Both the position numbers and the translations under genes were made by a program. From Lachnospiraceae bacterium UBA3845 (lineage in GTDB: Bacteria; Bacillota; Clostridia; Lachnospirales; Lachnospiraceae), in assembly GCA_002392705.1 (NCBI GenBank), contig DGHP01000059.1:1-8847 (forward strand): a stretch of DNA of 8,847 bases, read 5' to 3'. Shown here piece by piece: positions 1 to 6,395 of the stretch. The notes beneath the pieces are model-generated. The model made no database searches. It saw nothing but the letters and a program-made list of their open reading frames with translations, and was not told the origin of the DNA. The stretch's first letter is position 1; every line of letters starts with the position of its first letter.

Positions 1-134
1 TGACAAAAGATCCGCAGCGCCGGCCTGGGGCTTTAAAGGATCCGAAAAACGGATATCCGGTACGCATTGCCTGAAAAGAAGCGCAGACAGCCTGAAGAGA
101 GGCATGAAGGCATGTTTTACGGAGGATTTAATCT

Positions 135-2906
135 ATGAGAATCACAGAATGCAGAGTAAATCATCTTGAAAATCCGGTCGGATATGAGATGAGCGGCACC
201 CGTTTTTCCTGGAAGGTTGAGGATGCGAAGGGAAAGAAGCAGAAAGAAGCCAGAATCCTGGTTGCCCTCAGCCCGGACTTTGAGAAGGCACTGACGGACA
301 CAGGCTGGACCGGGGATGCGGATTCTCTCTGCACGAGGGTTCCGGTGGAGCTTTTCCCCTTCACCCGCTATTACTGGCAGGTTCAGGTCCGGTCGGACGC
401 GGGCGAGGAAGCCGTTTCGGACGTAAACTTTTTTGAAACGTCCAGAATGGACGAGGAATGGCACGCCTCCTGGATCGGCTGCGGAAAAAGCGGACGGAGT
501 CCCATTTATTCGAAAAAGATCGAAGCGCAGAAACAGCTTAAGAGCGCCCGCCTTTCCATCTGCGGACTTGGACTCTATGAAGCGCGCATGAACGGGGAGA
601 AGATTGGTGAGGAGCATCTTACTCCTTACTGCAATAACTATAATTCCTGGCTGCAGGTCCAGACTTATGACGTTACCGAACAGCTCGCAAGGGGCGGCCT
701 TCTGAGCGTGGAACTGGGAGACGGCTGGTACGCCGGAAGGTTCGGCTTCAACGACCTGACCGGAAGGGGCTGTTACGGGGACAGCAGCAAGCTGATCGCG
801 GAGATCCGCTGCGTGTATGAGGACGGAAGTGTTTGTTATATCGGAACGGATGAAAGCTGGACCCTGACATGGGGGAATATCACCTTCTCCAATATCTATG
901 ACGGTGAGCACAGGGATGACACGCTGCCGGAAGCGGCGCCTGAGCCGGCGAAGCTCTGCGAAGCCCCGAAGGGAAAACTGACGGCCCGGTATTCCCTGCC
1001 CGTGACGGTATGTGAGGAGTTTGAACCGAAAGAACTGATCCTCACGCCTGCAGGAGAAAAGGTATTTGACCTCGGACAGAATATCGCCGGCATCTTCCGG
1101 CTCCGGGTTCACGCGCCGGCGGGCACGAAGATCCGCCTGCAGGCGGGGGAAGTCCTGCAGCAGGGCAATTTCTACAATGAAAATCTGAGGACCGCCAGGG
1201 CGGAATACATCTATATTTCCGGCGGGGAAGAGACCGTCATCGAGCCGAAATTCACCTTCTACGGATACCGCTATATGAAGGTGGAGGGGATCGATGATCT
1301 GAAAAAGAGCGATTTTACAGGCCTCGCCCTTAGCAGTAAACTGCAGCGGACGGGCTCTCTGAAGACAGGAAATGAACTGATCGACCGTCTCATCCTCAAC
1401 ACGGAATGGAGCATGAAGGACAATTTCATCGATGTTCCGACCGACTGCCCGCAGAGGGACGAGAGGATGGGCTGGACGGGAGACGCGCAGGTCTTTTCGC
1501 CCACAGCCATTCTGACGGCGGATACTTACGCATTTTACCGCAAATACCTTCATGATATGGCAACCGAGCAGGCGGATAAGGACGGAATGGTTCCGGACGT
1601 GATCCCTTCCTTCGGGGTGGAGAGCTGCGCCTGCGCCTGGGGCGACGCTGCCGCGATTATCCCATGGCATCTGTATGAGACATACGGGGACAGGGAGATT
1701 CTCGCAGAACAGTACCGGAGCATGAAGGACTGGGTGGACTATATTGCCTCTGTCGACAGGGACAATCACGGCTGGTGGCACCAGTTCCACTACGGAGACT
1801 GGCTGGCTCTGGACGGCGTCGGCGGCGTGGACGGCGTAAAAGGCGGAACCGAGGACGCTTTCGTCGCAGCGGTCTATTACATGTACAGCACGGAGATTGT
1901 GGCAAAAGCCGCGGCAGTGCTGGGAAAAGATGCGGAAGCAGAGGAATACGCTGAACGGGCGGCGAAGATCCGCGCTGATATCGTGGATGAGTATTATTCC
2001 GCGAACGGCAGATGCGTTGCGGATACGCAGACAGGAAACCTGCTTTCACTGAGGCATCATCTGGGGCCGGATCCCTTAAGATGCGGGGAGCGTCTGACTG
2101 CTCTTCTCAAAGAAAACAAAGGACTGCTCCGGACCGGCTTTATCGGCCTTCCGATCCTGGCCGAGGAGCTGTCAGCCATCGGGCGCAGCGACCTGGCCTA
2201 TAATATTCTTTTTAACGAAGATTATCCGGGCTGGATCTACGAGATCCGCCTCGGCGCGACGACCATATGGGAGAGATGGAATTCCATGCTGGCGGACGGG
2301 AGCGTCTCATCAACCGGCATGAACTCCTTCAACCATTATTCCTACGGCTCCATCGTGCAGTGGATCTACGAGCGGGCGGCAGGCCTGCGCGCAGACCGGG
2401 AGATCCCGGGATCCCGCAGGATGATCATCGCTCCTCAGACCGACTGGAGGCTTCACAGGATCAACGCTTCCTACGACTCTCCCGCAGGAAAATGGGAGAG
2501 CGGCTGGGAGATCCTGGATCCTAAGCATATCCGGGTTCATGCCGCCGTTCCCTTCGGCTGCAGCGCATCACTGACCCTGCCGGCCGCGGATGAAGCCATC
2601 CTGAAAGAATGTGCCGGAAAATACGGGCTCAGAACCGAAGACGGGAAGGCGGAGCTTGAAGCGGGCAGCTATGACTTCTGCTATGAGACATCGGAGCCCC
2701 TTCGGACGGTCCTGAACGCGGACAGTCCGATCACGGAAGTGTTCGGCCGGCCGGAAGCCCGGGCCTTCCTTGAAAAGCGCGGAATCGGGATCAACTATTT
2801 CCCGGATCAGGCCAGACATCTTTCCGTCAGAGAGATCAGCAAATTCTGGGCGAAGGTGGACGATGCGCTCGTGAAGCTCTTTGATGAAGAGCTGAGCAAA
2901 CTGTAA
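135..2906 (+). CDS. Alpha-L-rhamnosidase, glycoside hydrolase family 78, cytoplasmic
   Basis: Hydrolyses terminal alpha-L-rhamnose from rhamnosides (plant glycosides, rhamnogalacturonan fragments) with inversion. The 923 residues follow the GH78 order: an N-terminal fibronectin-like strand domain (about 1-105), the carbohydrate-binding-like N domain with the 'WIG' entry (about 110-290), a beta domain (about 295-400), the (alpha/alpha)6 catalytic barrel (about 405-755) and a C-terminal beta sandwich (about 757-850). The catalytic signature DCPQRDERMGW is at residues 437-447; by family knowledge E443 is the general acid. TTIWERW at 709-715 holds E713, the probable general base. No signal peptide is seen, so the enzyme should act inside the cell on imported sugars. 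The start follows GGAGG at 121-125, nine bases upstream. About 70 extra residues follow the usual C-terminal domain. No terminator was seen before thrS. Family assignment is very secure; the exact substrate is unknown. Confidence 0.96.
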   Translation: MRITECRVNHLENPVGYEMSGTRFSWKVEDAKGKKQKEARILVALSPDFEKALTDTGWTGDADSLCTRVPVELFPFTRYYWQVQVRSDAGEEAVSDVNFFETSRMDEEWHASWIGCGKSGRSPIYSKKIEAQKQLKSARLSICGLGLYEARMNGEKIGEEHLTPYCNNYNSWLQVQTYDVTEQLARGGLLSVELGDGWYAGRFGFNDLTGRGCYGDSSKLIAEIRCVYEDGSVCYIGTDESWTLTWGNITFSNIYDGEHRDDTLPEAAPEPAKLCEAPKGKLTARYSLPVTVCEEFEPKELILTPAGEKVFDLGQNIAGIFRLRVHAPAGTKIRLQAGEVLQQGNFYNENLRTARAEYIYISGGEETVIEPKFTFYGYRYMKVEGIDDLKKSDFTGLALSSKLQRTGSLKTGNELIDRLILNTEWSMKDNFIDVPTDCPQRDERMGWTGDAQVFSPTAILTADTYAFYRKYLHDMATEQADKDGMVPDVIPSFGVESCACAWGDAAAIIPWHLYETYGDREILAEQYRSMKDWVDYIASVDRDNHGWWHQFHYGDWLALDGVGGVDGVKGGTEDAFVAAVYYMYSTEIVAKAAAVLGKDAEAEEYAERAAKIRADIVDEYYSANGRCVADTQTGNLLSLRHHLGPDPLRCGERLTALLKENKGLLRTGFIGLPILAEELSAIGRSDLAYNILFNEDYPGWIYEIRLGATTIWERWNSMLADGSVSSTGMNSFNHYSYGSIVQWIYERAAGLRADREIPGSRRMIIAPQTDWRLHRINASYDSPAGKWESGWEILDPKHIRVHAAVPFGCSASLTLPAADEAILKECAGKYGLRTEDGKAELEAGSYDFCYETSEPLRTVLNADSPITEVFGRPEARAFLEKRGIGINYFPDQARHLSVREISKFWAKVDDALVKLFDEELSKL

Positions 2907-2942
2907 AGTGAAGTGTACCAATTTGAATGTATTTATAGTCTG

Positions 2943-2969
2943 TTCAGAATTGATTTTTTGCGGTATTAT
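2943..2969 (+). promoter_or_regulatory. Possible thrS promoter
   Basis: The 99-base gap between the rhamnosidase stop and thrS is A+T rich compared with both genes. It contains a good -10-like hexamer TATTAT at 2964-2969. The upstream -35 match is poor: TTCAGA at 2943-2948 with a 15-base spacer, or TGTTCA at 2941-2946 with 17. A start near 2976 would give a leader of about 30 bases, with AAGGA (2990-2994) as ribosome binding site 11 bases before the ATG. Called by eye only. Confidence 0.3.
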
Positions 2970-3005
2970 ATCTTCAAATCGCAAAGCGAAAGGACATAGA
3001 TTGAG

Positions 3006-4772
3006 ATGAAAGCATTATACAATAACGGTGAAGTCAAGAACCTGGCTCCCGAAGAAGAGAATCACGTTATCAGGCATACGGCGGCGCATATCATGGCCCA
3101 GGCCATCCTGCGTCTCCATCCCCAGGCAAAGTTTGCCTACGGACCGGCCACGGAACGCGGATTCTACTACGACGTGGATCTGGGGGAGGAAAAACTCTCA
3201 GACGAAGATCTGGCCGCGATCGAGGCGGAGATGGCGAAGATCACAAAAGAAAACCTTCCCATCAAAACCTACGAGCTTCCCCGCGACGAGGCCATCAAGC
3301 TGATGGAGAGCAGGGGAGAGATCTACAAGGTAGAGCATATCGGAGACCTGGAGCCCGACGCCCGGATCACCTTCTACCAGCAGGGCGATTACATCGATAT
3401 GTGCGTCGGCCCGCACCTGACCTACACCAAAGCTCTGAAGGCCTTCAAGATCACGGGACAGTCCGGCGCTTACTGGAAGAACAACAGCGAGAACAAGATG
3501 CTTACCCGCATCAACGGTGTTGCCTTCCATAACGCGGAGGAACTGCAGGCCTGGGAGAAGGAACAGGAGGAAGCGAGAGCGCGCGACCACCGCAGGATCG
3601 GCAAAGAGATGCAGCTGTTCATGACAGACGACCTGGTAGGAAAAGGTCTTCCCATGTTCCTGCCCAAAGGCTATGTGCTCTGGCAGATCCTTGAGAACTA
3701 CATCAAGGACAAGGAACGCCGCCTGGGATATCTGCATGTCATGACTCCCTGCATCGGTACGGTAGATCTTTACAGGACCTCCGGTCATTGGGAGCACTAT
3801 AAGGAGAACATGTTCCCGGCCATGGTCATGGAGGGCGAGGAATATGTCCTCAGACCGATGAACTGCCCGCACCATATGCGGATCTACGCCAACCAGCCCA
3901 GGTCCTACCGGAATCTTCCGCTGCGCATAGCCGAGATCGCCCACGACTTCCGCTATGAGTCGTCCGGAACCCTGAAGGGGATCGAGCGCGGCAGACATTT
4001 CTGCCAGAACGACGCCCATCTGTTTGTGACACCCGAACAGATCAAGTCCGAGATCGCCAGCGTGTGCGACCTGATCTTCGATGCCTATAAGGATTTCAAC
4101 ATCACGGATTACCGCTGCGTGCTGTCGCTGCGCGATCCGGCCGACAAGAAGAAGTATCATGATGACGATGAGATGTGGAACACCGCCGAGGATGCTCTGC
4201 GCCAGGTTCTGAACGAGCTGAAGATCGACTATACCGAGGAGATCGGCGAGGCGGCTTTCTACGGACCGAAGCTCGACGTCAACGTGAAGCCGGCGGTCGG
4301 AGCCGAGTACACCCTGTCCACCTGCCAGCTGGATTTCTGCCTCCCGGCAAAGTTCAACCTTACCTATGTGGATCAGGACGGAACGGAGAAGACTCCTGTA
4401 GTTATCCACCGCGCGATCCTGGGTTCCCTGGACCGTTTCATGGCTTACCTCATCGAGGAAACCAAGGGACGTTTCCCGGTATGGCTTGCACCTGTCCAGG
4501 TCAAGGTCCTTCCGGTTTCCGAGAAATATATGGACTATTCGACCAGTGTGCTGAACAGGCTTCTGGATGCGGGAATCCGCGCCGAGCTGGATGAGAGAAA
4601 TGAGAAGATCGGATATAAGATCCGTGAAGCCCAGCAGGTCGAACATGTTCCCTATATGCTGGTTCTCGGGCAGAAGGAGAGCGAAGCCGGCAACATTACC
4701 TTCCGCAACAGGGACACCGGAGAGAGCGAATCCTCTTCTCTTGAAGAATTTATCGCCATGATTAAAGGGTAA
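3006..4772 (+). CDS. thrS: Threonyl-tRNA synthetase, class II, lacking the TGS domain
   Basis: Charges tRNA-Thr with threonine in the cytoplasm. The editing domain occupies about residues 20-185, with HxxxH at H24/H28 and C133-H137 in CVGPH, the expected site for clearing mischarged Ser-tRNA. The class II core runs from about 195 to 490. Its zinc ligands by homology are C287 (NCPHH), H338 (NDAHLF) and H468 (VIHRA). Motif 2 includes R316-E318 in DFRYESSG, and motif 3 is HRAILGSLDRF (468-478). The anticodon-binding domain is about 495-588. At 588 residues it is roughly 55 shorter than the usual 640-residue enzyme, because the editing domain starts almost at the N-terminus and the TGS domain is missing. 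The ATG has AAGGA (2990-2994) upstream. The gap before it is too short for the T-box leader common on Firmicute synthetase genes. No T-tract terminator follows; instead a copy of the gene's tail is found. Confidence 0.97.
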   Translation: MKALYNNGEVKNLAPEEENHVIRHTAAHIMAQAILRLHPQAKFAYGPATERGFYYDVDLGEEKLSDEDLAAIEAEMAKITKENLPIKTYELPRDEAIKLMESRGEIYKVEHIGDLEPDARITFYQQGDYIDMCVGPHLTYTKALKAFKITGQSGAYWKNNSENKMLTRINGVAFHNAEELQAWEKEQEEARARDHRRIGKEMQLFMTDDLVGKGLPMFLPKGYVLWQILENYIKDKERRLGYLHVMTPCIGTVDLYRTSGHWEHYKENMFPAMVMEGEEYVLRPMNCPHHMRIYANQPRSYRNLPLRIAEIAHDFRYESSGTLKGIERGRHFCQNDAHLFVTPEQIKSEIASVCDLIFDAYKDFNITDYRCVLSLRDPADKKKYHDDDEMWNTAEDALRQVLNELKIDYTEEIGEAAFYGPKLDVNVKPAVGAEYTLSTCQLDFCLPAKFNLTYVDQDGTEKTPVVIHRAILGSLDRFMAYLIEETKGRFPVWLAPVQVKVLPVSEKYMDYSTSVLNRLLDAGIRAELDERNEKIGYKIREAQQVEHVPYMLVLGQKESEAGNITFRNRDTGESESSSLEEFIAMIKG

Positions 4773-4860
4773 TAACTACTGTATACGGACAGAAACAGCC
4801 GGCGGAGATCGCCACGGTTAAAGGTTAAAAATTTACTGGCTACGGACAAAAACAGCCGGC
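4751..4860. repeat. Imperfect direct duplication of the thrS 3' end and its downstream bases
   Basis: Bases 4751-4803 (last thrS codons, stop and 31 bases after it) resemble 4807-4860, at about 80% identity by hand alignment with one single-base gap. The best-kept block is TACGGACA.AAACAGCCGGC, present at 4784-4803 and 4841-4860. Copy 1 encodes the thrS end IAMIKG-stop. Copy 2, read in the matching frame, gives IATVKG-stop, so it looks like a decayed tail copy. In copy 2, CCGGC (4856-4860) and GCCGG (4864-4868) can form a short hairpin with loop AGC. There is no T-run after it, so it is not a standard terminator. The following gene starts 40 bases downstream. Confidence 0.75.
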
Positions 4861-4899
4861 AGCGCCGGTGCGCAGCACAGAAAAGAAAGGAGAAAATCG

Positions 4900-5808
4900 A
4901 TGAAACGCAAAGGATTCAGCAAATGGTTTGCCGCTGCAGGGATGCTGCTGGCAATGCTTCTGGCACTGACAATCAGCACATTTGCTGGTGACGGAATTGA
5001 CTTCTATTTCGATTCACAGGGTTACGGCAAGGATATCGGGGTGATTTCAACCTCTTTCATGCCGGGAGATCTTCTTCCCAATGCTTTTCTCTTGGATTAT
5101 AATCCGACCGCTCCGGGCTGCAGATTCAGAGCATGGTCGCTTTCTCCGAATTCAGATATGTGGGCCGGCGATAAAGTCCTCACGACCCCAAAGGGCGGAA
5201 CCCTCCGTCTCTATGCCCGCTGGGATGTCTCGGATGTGACTTACAGATTCCATGGCAACGGCGCCACTGGCGGAGCCATCAACGATATTCTCTGCGCGGG
5301 CGGAAAATCGATCACCCTGCCTTCAGGAGCCGCATTCACAAGACCCGGCTACAGCTTCCGGAACTGGACAACGAACGCGGACGGAACAGGCACAGCCTAT
5401 AACGCCGGCCAGTCGATCACGTTCGACATGAGCCAGATTCCCGTAGAAACCGTAACCCATGACGTAATTACTCTGTACGCCCAGTGGAACGGAACCGGTC
5501 CGGTTATCCCGACTCCGAGCCAGTTTACCCCGGCTTCCAATATCATCTATTTGACCGGCGTCAACCGCAACAGCAGGAAGCTGGTTCTCCGCTGGCAGCC
5601 GGTTGCCGGCGCATCCGGTTATGAAGTGACCGTGAAATGCCAAGGCAAGAAGGATGTCTACGAGGTAACCAATACGAAGCTGAGAGTCACGAACGTCCGC
5701 GGAATGTCGATCAGAAACAAGACCGTAAAATACAAAATCCGCGCCTATCAGCTCATGAACGGATATAAATACTATATCGCAAGATCTGCTCAGGGAATCA
5801 GCTACTGA
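4900..5808 (+). CDS. Secreted InlB B-repeat (Listeria-Bacteroides repeat) protein with Fn3-like C-terminus
   Basis: Role unknown; probably an exported cell-surface or extracellular protein. A signal peptide is clear: KRK at the N-terminus, hydrophobic core about 10-24, likely cleavage after TFA (residue 29). Two B-repeat-type beta-grasp units follow. The first (about 33-108) is divergent and ends LRLYARW. The second (about 114-196) is typical, with FTRPGYSFRNWTTNADGTGT and a closing ITLYAQW. A Pro/Thr linker (about 199-212) leads to a fibronectin-III-like domain (about 218-302) with LVLRWQPVAGASGYEV and YKIRAYQ. No LPXTG, choline-binding repeat or C-terminal membrane anchor is seen, so attachment to the wall is unexplained. 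The start has AAGGAG at 4887-4892, seven bases from the ATG. It is flanked by thrS and an intrinsic terminator and appears to be a single-gene unit. Such repeats are often found in adhesins, but 302 residues is short for one. Confidence 0.87.
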   Translation: MKRKGFSKWFAAAGMLLAMLLALTISTFAGDGIDFYFDSQGYGKDIGVISTSFMPGDLLPNAFLLDYNPTAPGCRFRAWSLSPNSDMWAGDKVLTTPKGGTLRLYARWDVSDVTYRFHGNGATGGAINDILCAGGKSITLPSGAAFTRPGYSFRNWTTNADGTGTAYNAGQSITFDMSQIPVETVTHDVITLYAQWNGTGPVIPTPSQFTPASNIIYLTGVNRNSRKLVLRWQPVAGASGYEVTVKCQGKKDVYEVTNTKLRVTNVRGMSIRNKTVKYKIRAYQLMNGYKYYIARSAQGISY

Positions 5809-5826
5809 TCCGGAAGGGCCGAGGGC

Positions 5827-5844
5827 CTGCACCATCAGGTGCAG
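5827..5844 (+). other. RNA hairpin after the repeat-protein gene
   Basis: CTGCACC (5827-5833) pairs perfectly with GGTGCAG (5838-5844) around the loop ATCA, 18 bases past the stop codon. There is no T-run, so this is not an intrinsic terminator on its own. It may protect the mRNA 3' end ahead of the true terminator at 5928-5956. Confidence 0.45.
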
Positions 5845-5860
5845 TCAGAGGCAGATTGAT

Positions 5861-5921
5861 CCATACAATGCTGCACAGTAATCAGAAACGGATCAGCCCA
5901 TACAAAGTTATACAGTAACCA
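5861..5921. repeat. Two-copy 24-base imperfect direct repeat in the 3' untranslated region
   Basis: Copies at 5861-5884 and 5898-5921 both begin CCATACAA and both carry ACAGTAA near the end. They match at 19 of 24 positions, with a spacing of 37 bases. They lie between the stop codon of the B-repeat protein and its terminator. No function is recognised. Confidence 0.55.
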
Positions 5922-5927
5922 TAAGCG

Positions 5928-5956
5928 GGGGAGCGCCGAGAGGCGCTCTCCTTTTT
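5928..5956 (+). terminator. Rho-independent terminator of the B-repeat protein gene
   Basis: GGGGAGCGCC (5928-5937) pairs with GGCGCTCTCC (5942-5951) in a ten-base-pair stem including one G-T wobble, loop GAGA, followed directly by TTTTT (5952-5956). This is a textbook intrinsic terminator. It lies 120 bases beyond the stop and separates the B-repeat gene from the sugar-transport operon. Confidence 0.93.
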
Positions 5957-6051
5957 ATGCGATAAAGCCCGAAAGCGGCTGCCATGCCTGCATGAGCAGA
6001 CATTTGAGGGCTGACGGACTTCGGGCAGCTCTGGCAGCACACAAACCTCCG

Positions 6052-6081
6052 CGCAATAATTCGAAATATTGCGATTTCGAA
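6052..6081. repeat. Two overlapping, mutually exclusive inverted repeats
   Basis: CGCAATA (6052-6058) is the exact reverse complement of TATTGCG (6067-6073). TTCGAAAT (6060-6067) is the exact reverse complement of ATTTCGAA (6074-6081). The arms interleave as 1-2-3-4 with 1 pairing 3 and 2 pairing 4. In RNA this would be a switch between two hairpins or a pseudoknot; in DNA it would be closely packed dyad sites. Pairings are seen directly; function is not known. Confidence 0.6.
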
Positions 6082-6107
6082 GTTAAATAAATCAGTAGAG
6101 AAAACGG

Positions 6108-6139
6108 TTTCGAACACAAAAAATCTGTGTTTTCCGAAA
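6108..6139 (+). other. Bulged hairpin in the A+T-rich region
   Basis: TTTCG (6108-6112) and AACACA (6113-6118) pair with CGAAA (6135-6139) and TGTGTT (6126-6131), leaving a three-base bulge TTC and the loop AAAAATC. The stem totals eleven base pairs. No T-run follows, so a terminator is unlikely. It could be part of a structured leader or chance pairing in low-complexity sequence. Confidence 0.4.
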
Positions 6140-6182
6140 AAACGCAGCCACTGCATTATACATAATAGACAAATAGCGGAGA

Positions 6183-6267
6183 ATAATATTGATAATATTG
6201 ACGAAAGAACGAATTCAAAAAATCAAGAGAAGCAAGAATTCGAAAAAGTTAAGCAAGATTCCAAAAG
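6183..6267. repeat. Tandem 9-mer followed by iteron-like A-rich repeats
   Basis: ATAATATTG occurs twice back to back at 6183-6191 and 6192-6200. It is followed by three related A-rich units centred on GAATTC (6211-6216), GAATTC (6236-6241) and GATTCC (6257-6262), each followed by a run of four to six A. The last two share AAGCAAGA and lie 21 bases apart. The block could bend DNA or bind a regulator, but the A-tract spacing is not cleanly helical. Confidence 0.5.
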
Positions 6268-6315
6268 CCATGACAAAAAGGAGATGCTACCATATTCTCA
6301 TCAGATCGTAACAAT

Positions 6316-6343
6316 TTGAAACAGAAATGATCTTTACAGTAAT
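6316..6343 (+). promoter_or_regulatory. Candidate sigma-A-type promoter for the solute-binding protein gene
   Basis: TTGAAA at 6316-6321 matches the -35 consensus at five of six positions. AGTAAT at 6338-6343 matches the -10 at four of six, with a 16-base spacer. Transcription would begin near 6350, right at the palindrome at 6352-6365. AACAATT (6310-6316) and AATTGTT (6341-6347) form an inverted repeat that brackets this promoter. Called by eye; other pairs are possible in such A+T-rich DNA. Confidence 0.4.
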
Positions 6344-6351
6344 TGTTTTAT

Positions 6352-6365
6352 GAGCGTACACGCTC
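6352..6365. promoter_or_regulatory. Operator-like palindrome before the solute-binding protein gene
   Basis: GAGCGTACACGCTC has perfect 6-base arms (GAGCGT / ACGCTC) around a central AC. It ends 30 bases before the ATG, just downstream of the candidate -10, where a repressor would block initiation. The size suits a dimeric sugar-responsive regulator, but no such regulator gene is in the window and the motif is not one I can assign to a family. As RNA it would form a small hairpin just upstream of the ribosome binding site. Confidence 0.45.
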
Positions 6366-6395
6366 GCACCAGACCGTAAGAGGGAGGGACCAGTT

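Larger units (their letters stand above)
5957..6395. other. Long gene-free, increasingly A+T-rich upstream region of the sugar-import operon
   Basis: No credible gene is seen in these 439 bases. The first part (5957-6045) is GC-balanced and can fold: GCCCGAA at 5967-5973 pairs with TTCGGGC at 6020-6026, enclosing a small CTGC-ATGA-GCAG hairpin at 5988-5999. From about 6050 to 6350 the sequence becomes clearly A+T rich and repeat-laden, unlike the coding regions. The separate items are the overlapping inverted repeats at 6052-6081, the stem at 6108-6139, the A-rich repeats at 6183-6267, the candidate promoter at 6316-6343 and the palindrome at 6352-6365. The most likely role is a regulatory region; a small RNA cannot be excluded. 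Confidence 0.7.

Noticed and set aside
38..58. Small bulged hairpin upstream of the rhamnosidase
   Set aside because: Seven pairs interrupted by a two-base bulge and no T-run; too weak to call a terminator.
3..74. Possible C-terminal tail of an upstream gene (open frame ending TGA at 72-74)
   Set aside because: Only 23 codons are visible, with no recognisable motif; another frame is also open here, so coding cannot be supported.
117..1790. Long open frame on the - strand (557 codons) opposite the rhamnosidase
   Set aside because: It is the shadow of a strongly supported GH78 gene. Codon preference avoids TTA, CTA and TCA, so the antisense frame stays open. The protein resembles no family I know.
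3198..4646. Long open frame on the - strand (482 codons) opposite thrS
   Set aside because: Shadow of thrS, which carries all its catalytic motifs on the + strand.
4773..4899. Intrinsic terminator after thrS
   Set aside because: The short GC hairpins here (such as 4856-4868) are not followed by a T-run, so termination cannot be supported.
5992..6090. Small open frame of 32 codons in the gene-free region
   Set aside because: No ribosome binding site precedes the ATG, it runs through the inverted repeats, and its composition is not protein-like.
6270..6311. Thirteen-codon open frame and an AAGGAG sequence at 6277-6282
   Set aside because: The AAGGAG lies inside the mini-frame and has no start codon at a usable distance downstream; probably chance in A-rich DNA.
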